DNA of 64,000 bases from Branchiostoma lanceolatum. Its lineage: Eukaryota > Chordata > Leptocardii > Amphioxiformes > Branchiostomatidae. The number at the start of each line of letters is the position of its first letter. The first letter of the stretch is position 1. Below, in pieces: positions 57,801 through 64,000 of this stretch. The notes beneath the pieces were generated by a model that was given only the letters and a program-made list of their open reading frames with translations, was not told where the DNA came from and made no database searches. The translations under genes were made by a program, and so were the position numbers. The stretch lies in NCBI RefSeq assembly GCF_035083965.1, contig NC_089722.1, forward strand, positions 29,038,642-29,102,641. Direction: 5' to 3'.

Positions 57801-60800
57801 AGTATATGGAGAGGGTTTGCATGCTCTTTAATGTGAGGCGTGGGCAACCTATTTTGATTTCCCATAATTCGTAGGGAAAGCAGTCTTGTTCGCGTAATTC
57901 GTAGCGAGGTAACCAAATTTTGCGGAATTTCCTCCATTGATTTTTGCGTAATATGTAGGGGTTGTTCTAAATTCATTGTAAAGCATCGTCATGCAGACCC
58001 TGAGATATTCAATCTCTTGTACACATATGGAATATGCACTGTTTGTACCACTTATCATTGTGTTGTTGGATGCATGAATGGAAAATAGCTTTGGGTGGTA
58101 GATATACGCTGGCCAAAATGCCTGCAACAGAGGCTAAAAAGTGTCCCTAACCATACTGGTGCTTCTCAAAGGTCAGTGGAAGTCAGAGACCTTTCAAGTT
58201 GCAAATATTTACCAAAGTTGTACAGTTCACATGAGTGAACTTTTCAAGAGCAACGCCTGACAGCCTGCCTTAAACAGAGTCAAAAGTGACACCGAGAACT
58301 GACAAAATGTCCTTAAGTTAAGCCACAGTGTGTTGGGATTTTTGAGTGAGCTGACATCTGAGCTGATTTATTTGGAGCCAGTTGGTCTATGGCTGTTTTC
58401 CAAAGAACATGGAACAGTGGCTTAAAACTAATCCTACAAGAAAGCCGGGTGATGGAATTTGTGTCAAAGGCTCACTTTACCCCCGTTAGTCTGAAATGTA
58501 AGCAGAGACAAATCTAGGCAATGGTTCTAAGAAACCCTAGCCAAGCTGGTGGCAAACACAAAATACTCCAAACAAACACTTGGAAACAGTAGAAACATTT
58601 ACAAATTCATGACGTCCCAATTGTTTTCCTATTGTTTTGAATTATGTAGAGTATTTCAAGTGCTGTTTTATGTGTTCTGCATCTTCAAAACTAACTATGC
58701 TATTCCCCATGTACATGTGGGGTCTTGTCTGTTATTGTATACATACAGATATAGATGTGTAACAGTGGGGGTTCAAGTGCCTCCAACTGACCAGTCTAAC
58801 TGGTCCTGACCTTTTAGCCTAGTGATTAAGGCGTTCGTGCCTGTGATCTGGGCTGCCGGTTTCGGCGTGGGTTCAAATCTCGGTTGGAATCACTTGTTTC
58901 TACTCGCTCCTTTGCTTTGTTTCGGATGTAGAGTACAGTTTACCACCAGGTACGATGTTCTTCCAGTTTAGACCGCTCGTTATCTGTCTCTTCTTCAACT
59001 GACTGTCACAATGGGTTTAAGTAGATGGTCCAGTGTTCTGTGGTTATACTTGAAAGGATGGTTCTCCATGAAGTTGTCGAATCTTGCTTTGAAAGCTGTA
59101 TCATGTTTGTATCCTTGAATTTCCTGTTTGAATGCTTTTACTTCAGATTGAGACCATTAGATAGAGAGTTCATGAAGCGACTTCAGGACAAGGTCAACAT
59201 CGTCCCTGTCATTGCCAAGGCCGACACCCTCACCCCAGCTGAAGTTAAAAAGCTCAAGGCAAAGGTATGCACGGCACCTTCAATGGCTTTTGAACTATTT
59301 ACTATATGTAAAGTTACTACCAGCAAGTACATGTCACTCTCAGCAGAATGTTTTCTTGGTCAAGTTCCTTTCTATTTCATTTCTAAAAGTTTTTCAGATT
59401 GCAAGCAAGAAGTTAGACTTCGAAGAACCATTTCCATACATTTTTATGAGAATTTGCAAGTCTAGATTCCAGAGTCATTCAGATCAGTGTCGCCCCTAGT
59501 TTCTGTGCAATGCCAGACGGTGGGCTCCAATGTTATAAGTTTCTTCCTTCATTCCTCTTGCAGAGAATGTTATAACAGTTGCCTCTTTGTTGGTTTCCAG
59601 ATAAACGAGGAGATTGAGAAGTGTGAGATAAAGATTTACCAGTTCCCTGACTGTGATTCAGACGAGGATGAGGAGTTCAAGCAGCAGGATAATGCCCTCA
59701 AGGTCAGATATTGTCGCTTGTATTATGTCCATCATTTTAATAAGTGCTTTCACACATTCGAGTACGCATGTGCAGTGTCAAATGTGAAGGCTTGTAAACA
59801 GTTCTCAATGTCCAGACGGGTTTGTTTACGTCTCAGGGGCCTTCACCTTGACACTGCACATGGGTACTCGAATGTGTGAAAGAGAAGGGTCCTGTAGGGG
59901 TTGATTGGTTGAAATAATATGAAAATTTTGGAGCAGTTTTTTTTCATCAAAAGTTTGCATAATTCTCCTCTTGTCATGCTACCTTTTCTTTCTGTCCACT
60001 GTCTTCTTCAAAATATTTCTGTCTGATTTTTGTGATTTGTCTGTGACAGTTTCTTCTGTTTCTATGTGTGTTTTTGAGCAGTTGGACTTCAGGGCTGAGG
60101 TAAAATTTAGTACAATAGGAAAATCTATATAAGCTTTTGGCTTCAATCTCTCGATATTCTTTGGCTGTTGCAATTAGAAAAGGCTTCAACATTTACCTTT
60201 TCTGTGAACTTTTGATATAAAGTGCTATACAACAAAACAGTAGCTGTGTTTTCTCCCAGTCTGTGCATGTACTGTAATAAAGTCTTTACAAGGTGCTTAG
60301 CAAATTATCAAGCTGATTAGCAAATCATCCAGCATTTGCCTGTGGCACAAGAAACACCAAATGTCAAGTGTTTGATTATTTTTATATAATGTAGTTGTTG
60401 TTTCTTGCAGGCGTGCATTCCATTTGCAGTGATTGGCAGTAACACAGTGATAGAAGTGAAGGGCAGACGAGTGAGAGGACGGGTGTACCCATGGGGGGTG
60501 GTGGAAGGTAGGCACTCTTCTAGAAACCATACCATGTCATTTTTATTTAACAGTTACATGTATATGTGATGAAGGTTATTAGACATCCAGGTAGTAAGAC
60601 ACACACAAAAAAAACAGTTACCGGGTACTCAAGCAACTGGATAAGATTTGAAACAGTCAGACATTTCAGACAGCATCCATCAGACTGACAGGGACTAGAG
60701 TTCTTTTCCATCACCTATACCATATCATTTTTATTTAACAATTATATGATAAGAGAGAACAGAGCACAATCCTTTTTAGTCTTTGACAATCAACTCTCAA

Positions 60801-62519
60801 AAAAATTAAAGATGGTAGACAGTACTTGTAAATCATGTTTTCTTTTGTTATTGTATCTGGTGTTATTTTCATGTGCCTAACAGAGTGTTTTTCTTTCTCA
60901 CCAGTTGAAAATCAGGATCACTGTGACTTTGTCAAGCTGAGAAACATGCTTGTAAGGTAAGCTCAATCAGTACTTGTATGTTGCACATTGGATACGTGTG
61001 GCGAGGAGTGCCAAGCAAAACTTCTACTTGTCCTTGGTGCTGATTGGTCATCGGTTGTTATATGTACAGTCAAACCTGTACAAGCAAACACCTCTACATA
61101 AGGACCACCTGGCCAATATGACCACATTTATATAAGCATTAAGAATCATGTGTATAGTGACCACCTGGCCACATAGACCAGACTTTATCGGTCCCTTGAG
61201 TGGTCTTCTTGGGCAGGTCTGACTGTGTGATACTGTGCCAATTCAAATAGCTATTTGGTCCTGCTGTTATTGTTGCTGCTGTTCTTCCTTAGTGCCGATA
61301 GGTGCTTTATGTTCTTTGAGGCTGACTTTCATTCTAAGAGTTCTTTTCTATTACCTTCTATCTTGTAAGTTTATTAAGTAGTAAAGTTTGATCTCTCTGT
61401 CCACAGAACCCACATGCAGGACCTGAAGGATGTGACCAGAGATGTTCACTATGAGAACTACAGAGCACAGACACTGCAGAGAATGAACAAGGCTGTGTTC
61501 CAGAGAAAGTGAGTATAAGTTAGAACTGTAGTACACTGTAACAGTAACTGTTCTTAAGTCTTATAGAAAGGGGTACATAAAAAATGGAAGGTGACATTAC
61601 TATTACTTTCATTGTGGTTTTGCTTTATGAGTATAACATAAGAAATATGTCATTTTTTCGTTCCTGCAAAACATATGACATTGTGTCTCTGGCTTAAAAA
61701 GAGTCAAAATAGCCTTTTCAAAATGGCAATCCATTCTAAGCATGCAATTGATAACATGTACTTTATCTATTGTTCACAGTAAACTGAAGCGAGACTCCAG
61801 CCCAGACTTTGCCAACGTCCAGGAGACAGACAGGATCATTCAGGAGAAGGATGAGGAGGTAGATATGGAGACTGTTTTTTTATTGATACCAGTCGCACAG
61901 TCGGCAAGCTTCGGCCATATTTGTTGATCGCCAAAGGGTCAACTGATTGTGAAATTGACAGAGGGTTGCCCATATTTTTTTCCTGAATTCTACCATGTCA
62001 GATTTAATGGGAACCAGTGACCTGCAAACATTGGCTGATCCTAAAAATGCTGCAAGGATCAAGAGAACATAAAAAAAATAATGCCGAAAATGTTATTTAG
62101 AGCTGGCAGACCTATCCGCCAATCAATTTTTGTGCTGTATGACAAAGGTATTACAGGCTAAGGGAGAGAAAACTAAGATTATTCCTTTTGATAATAGGTG
62201 AGATAGCTGGATCCATGTACTATGTGCTTGTCATACCACTAAAACAAACTGGAAAATTAGATGAATATTTCCGCTTGCCAATGTTTGCCACATAACCCAG
62301 TGTTAGGTTAAGTTATATATGTATTAGAAATGTTACAAGGCATGTATTGTTAGGGCTAACTGTGCCTCACAAGATGGGAAGGCATGAACTAAAATGTGGT
62401 CTGTTTGTTTGTTTCAGCTGCGGCGTATGCAGGAGATGTTGGCCCGTATGGAACAGCAGCTTGAGGAGCAGAAACGCCAGTCAACGCAGACCACTCCCAA
62501 ACACCAGCTGGTCATCTAG
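39838..62519 (+). CDS. SEPTIN5: Septin, SEPT1/4/5 type
   Basis: Coding exons: 39838-39874, 40079-40143, 52667-52766, 56631-56717, 57021-57144, 57663-57797, 59147-59264, 59601-59702, 60411-60507, 60905-60956, 61407-61508, 61780-61858, 62418-62519; 1200 nt, 399 aa, all GT-AG and in phase. It resembles the vertebrate SEPT1/4/5 branch: [18 protein letters not shown]-loop GETGLGKST (68-76), the AEERIS block, switch-I Thr102, VDTPGFGD-type IDTPGFGD (124-131), AKAD (206-209), [56 protein letters not shown] split across exons 9-11, and a coiled-coil tail ([20 protein letters not shown]) ending LVI. The 34-residue N-terminus ([18 protein letters not shown]..) is specific to this gene. It probably copolymerises with the SEPT2-type paralogue upstream. 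The exact vertebrate counterpart (SEPT1, 4 or 5) cannot be fixed; a pre-duplication ancestor is expected. Confidence 0.95.
41950..42034. mobile_element. Short MITE, TAGCCTGAGTACCATCC type
   Basis: An 85-bp palindrome: CCTGAGTACCATCCTC at the left and GAGGATGGTACTCAGGCTA at the right. Confidence 0.8.
42826..42906. mobile_element. Short MITE, TAGCCTGGGTACCATCC type
   Basis: An 81-bp palindrome: TAGCCTGGGTACCATCCTA at the left and TAGGATGGCACCCAGGCTA at the right. A half copy (TAGCCTGGGTATCGTC) lies just upstream near 42764. Confidence 0.8.
43284..43464. mobile_element. Palindromic MITE, CTCCAAGCAGAGG family, copy 3
   Basis: The left end TACTCTCCAAGCAGAGGTTC is inverted at the right end (AACCTCTGCTTGGAGAGTA), followed inward by GGCTCC(A/G)GCTG and TTTCTATTTTGTCCC. 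The ends are the best preserved of the four copies. Confidence 0.85.
44844..45552 (-). mobile_element. PIF/Harbinger-like element with decayed Myb/SANT-like coding region
   Basis: The terminal inverted repeat starts GACCCCGTTCATACTAAATC and extends through CGCG..AAATCGCGAAATCGCC. It is flanked by the 3-bp direct repeat TTG (44841-44843 and 45553-45555). On the minus strand, pieces of a Myb/SANT-like DNA-binding domain (the accessory protein type of Harbinger transposons) survive: [20 protein letters not shown] near 45160-45105, [13 protein letters not shown] in another frame, then [19 protein letters not shown] near 45035-44970. Two adjacent stop codons and frame changes break it, so it is non-functional. 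No DDE transposase is present. Confidence 0.75.
46133..46263. mobile_element. MITE, CTCCAAGCAGAGG family, copy 4 (left end damaged)
   Basis: The right end GTCAAAAACCAGCAGGACCC and CCTCTGCTTGGAGAAT match the family. The left arm retains only GTCAGGCTTTCTATTTTGTC. Confidence 0.7.
46365..47110 (+). repeat. Dispersed repeat with internal ~152-bp tandem units, copy 1
   Basis: Opens with inverted ATTATGCAAATTAG / TTTGCATAATTAG motifs. Then come units with CTGCAGTAC at 46653, 46804 and 46957, and (G/A)AACTTGACCT at 46691, 46843 and 46995, a period of 151-153 bp. Each unit also has ATCATGAAGATCCATCAA and CTTGAGTTATG. Confidence 0.8.
50437..50600 (+). repeat. Dispersed repeat M, copy 1
   Basis: CTGCCACTTTGAAGAACAG, CACCCCAGGTATGCACAGT, GGTTGGAGATCTGTTTGGA and TATGTACCCTGG match the reverse complement of 56817-56982. 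Confidence 0.75.
50870..51790 (+). repeat. Dispersed repeat with octamer pairs, copy 2
   Basis: ATTATGCAAATTAAG / AATTTGCATAATTG inverted pairs (about 51124-51157 and 51253-51283), followed by units with CTCCTGCAGTTCC..GCCGCTAAAGGG and CCCTGCAGTACC..GCTAGGGGGCCC, homologous to 46365-47110. Confidence 0.75.
52490..52545 (-). repeat. Repeat module shared with EMC3 introns
   Basis: The reverse complement contains GGTAAAGCAGTCCTCCTCAA and GAGGTGAAGCATG, as at 15050-15090 and 15703-15750. Confidence 0.65.
53101..53270 (-). repeat. Dispersed repeat L, copy 1
   Basis: CTGCCCAAGAAGACCACTCA at the left and TTGTACAGGTTTGACTGTA at the right. The whole matches the reverse complement of 61066-61227, including GGCCAGGTGGTCCTTATGTA. 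The ends (CAGTC(A/T)) are imperfectly inverted, so it may be a MITE. Confidence 0.75.
53766..55764. mobile_element. Long palindromic element split by an hAT insertion
   Basis: The left arm (about 53766-53970) and right arm (about 55585-55764) are inverted copies: CTGTCTACCTGGCCTGTCTA, GGACCCCAAGGG(T/C)ATGCATG, GAAAAACTGGGTCA. Pairing spans roughly 200 bp. Between them sit about 90 bp of left spacer, the hAT-like element at 54057-55211, and about 370 bp of right spacer. Confidence 0.8.
54057..55211. mobile_element. Complete non-autonomous hAT-like transposon with 8-bp TSD
   Basis: Begins CAGGGCTCTAGCCAGC and ends GCTGGCTAGAGCCCTG, a perfect 16-bp terminal inverted repeat. It is flanked on both sides by ATGTATAC (54049-54056 and 55212-55219). 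An 8-bp duplication with CAGGG-type ends is typical of the hAT superfamily. The 1155-bp interior is GC-richer than its surroundings and has no transposase frame. Positions 55046-55146 match the array at 2930-3000. Confidence 0.9.
56272..56565 (+). mobile_element. tRNA-derived SINE-like element
   Basis: A-box TGTAGCTCAACTGGTAGCAG and B-box GGTTGAATCCTGG are about 60 bp apart as in a tRNA with a long variable arm. The downstream body is AT/GC mixed and of unknown origin. It ends about 65 bp before septin exon 4. Confidence 0.7.
56817..56982 (-). repeat. Dispersed repeat M, copy 2 (inverted)
   Basis: Reverse complement of 50437-50600. It ends about 40 bp before septin exon 5. Confidence 0.75.
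58810..58893 (+). mobile_element. tRNA-like SINE head
   Basis: AGCCTAGTGATTAAGGCG (A-box type) and GGGTTCAAATCTC (B-box type) at tRNA spacing, with CGTGCCTGTGATCTGG in the anticodon position. The cloverleaf is imperfect, so a SINE promoter or tRNA pseudogene is more likely than a working tRNA. Confidence 0.6.
59748..59881. mobile_element. Palindromic MITE with TTTCACACATTCGAGTAC ends
   Basis: The arms of about 45 bp (TTTCACACATTCGAGTACGC, ATGTGCAGTGTCAA, GTGAAGGC) are inverted at the right end. It is related to 33393-33552. Confidence 0.85.
61066..61227 (+). repeat. Dispersed repeat L, copy 2
   Basis: ACAGTCAAACCTGTACAAG, CTCTACATAAGGACCACCTG, and GGTCTTCTTGGGCAGGTCTG. Inverted relative of 53101-53270 in the same gene. 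Confidence 0.75.
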
Positions 62520-64000
62520 GCACTGTGTAACATCCGGTTTCTGTCAGCTAAGGTGGAACATCACCATGAAGAAGTAAAGATGTAACCTCATTGAAAAAAA
62601 TCAAGCTTCCTTCATGCTTCCCAAGCGACAAACTACCATCACTGCCCCTCCCCACTAACATGGATCTAGTGAAGAAAGTCTGGATGGAGATTGGAACAGG
62701 AAAGATGTTATTTCTCTAGGAGATAGTGTTCATTTCATGCAACATAACCACGTAACCAATGTGTGATGCCATGTGTCCCGTGTGAATGTAGGATTCTCAG
62801 ATATTGTAATTATAACATGTCCTTCAGGCCCATAGGCTGGTATAAAGTATATTATGTAGCGTACCATCTGTCGTTTAAAGTATGGGGTATTTGTAGTAAG
62901 CCTTGCACTAGAGCCCACTCATATATAGAATATGGATTACTCATTCTGTGATCCCTTCCTTTTTTTACTAGCAGTCTGAGACTGAAGATTTGTGAGAAGG
63001 TTTTGGGGAGTGCAACTGTCTAATATCTCTTCTCAACTGTGGCCAAGTTGTAAATACTTCCTAAGGTGAGGCATGGTTTTTCAGAAGAAGTTTAACCTAT
63101 TAGACTGTCATGTATTACTATTAGATAGAATATGCTGGGATGGCAGTAGCATAAGTATACAATGTGGAACAATATGCCATAAGAAACAGTACCATAGCTT
63201 GAAAATAGCTTAAAAGAATGCACAACTTAAGTGTCAAAATACAGGACTGGTATACACAACAATAAGAGAGGAAAATACATGTTTTACTATTTCCACTGCA
63301 CAATGAAATATGCACTAGTACTAGACTGCATGTGCCTCTATGGGTGCTTCCAGTTAAGGTATATACATGTAGAATGGGTAAGGGCATAACAAGCAGACTG
63401 CTTTTAGATCAAACAAACTACATGTACTATCAGGTCTCAAATGATGCCATCAAAGTGTAACCAAAACAGCTTTGATTCCCAAATGTTTAACAGGACTTTT
63501 GATTGGATCATACTACATCTAGAACTACAGTACTAATAGGCACAATATACAAAAACAATGGTGTGTTTGTGACTTGTGGGATGATCATGATTTACCAAAG
63601 TTAGAGCACCATCTTGGGCTAACCATCTCAAGTTAGCTTAAACCTGTACTGTTAGTTGTGATGCAGTTTTCTTTATGGTTGAAAGTGTATTTTGTGTTGT
63701 TTTTTAAGCGGTTTTTAGTCAAACTACTGACTAGTAATGATTAGTCGTGCCAATGTTGGTGAAAAGTATGTCAAAGTGTTTGTACCATCATTTAATTTTT
63801 TGTAGACTTAACTCTTTTAAGATCATAAATGGTGCTTTGTATTTGTTTCATGTTTTCTGGTATTATGTATATTATCTATTTATTGTATCGGCAATCATTT
63901 TTAACTTGTGTAAAACAAGAGAGTTTATTTCCTCCAATGTGAGTGCAAGCTATGTGGAGTTTACGTTTTATATGTAACGTTACATTGACTTGACATTTTT
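62520..64000. other. 3'UTR / 3' flank of the second septin
   Basis: AT-rich, no exon recognised and no consensus AATAAA seen up to the window edge, so the 3'UTR may continue beyond the window or use a variant signal. Confidence 0.5.

Noticed and set aside
58810-58893. Functional tRNA gene
   Set aside because: A- and B-box-like motifs are present, but the arms do not pair well enough for a cloverleaf, so a SINE head or pseudogene is preferred.
59025-59465. Longer septin frame continuing past the exon at 59264
   Set aside because: Open only by read-through of the intron. The GT donor at 59265 and the next exon at 59601 keep the septin sequence continuous.

Overview
The window looks like nuclear DNA of an invertebrate chordate, most likely amphioxus (Branchiostoma). 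The evidence is compact intron-rich genes with very vertebrate-like exon sequences (septins, EMC3, PXMP2, MRPS34), a histamine H3-type receptor, GC-richer exons in AT-rich introns, and many short palindromic transposons. The species call is an inference from these features. There are no bacterial signals such as operons or CRISPR.

Layout: (1) 1027-3562, minus: first two coding exons of an unidentified gene with a signal-peptide-like N-terminus, running off the left edge. (2) 4299-7185, plus: PXMP2, five exons. (3) 9961-11052, minus: an intronless histamine H3/H4-like GPCR. (4) 13406-16307, minus: EMC3, five exons. (5) 17166-30606, plus: a SEPTIN2-type septin with 13 coding exons and an alternative last exon. 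(6) 33844-34512, minus: MRPS34, one exon. (7) 39838-62519, plus: a SEPTIN1/4/5-type septin with 13 coding exons and a 12.5-kb second intron. Every splice junction quoted was checked for GT/AG and phase, and each complete gene model is open from ATG to stop.

The septin genes are tandem paralogues separated by MRPS34. They share splice phases and almost all exon sizes across the GTPase domain, and both keep the P-loop, DTPG, AKAD and switch-I threonine. They are candidates to co-assemble in filaments. EMC3/SEPTIN2 and the left-edge gene/PXMP2 are head-to-head pairs with YY1/NRF1/ETS-like motifs between them.

The rest is dominated by mobile DNA. It includes a complete non-autonomous hAT-like element with 8-bp target-site duplications nested inside an older palindrome, a PIF/Harbinger-like element with a decayed Myb/SANT-like coding region, at least six MITE families, tRNA-derived SINEs, and dispersed and tandem repeats. 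The most unusual observations concern splicing of the SEPTIN2-type gene: a ~76-bp tandem array that repeats the 3' splice site of the last exon, an alternative coiled-coil terminal exon, and a (TG)8T4 tract at the P-loop exon acceptor. A duplicated splice donor in EMC3 is a further one.
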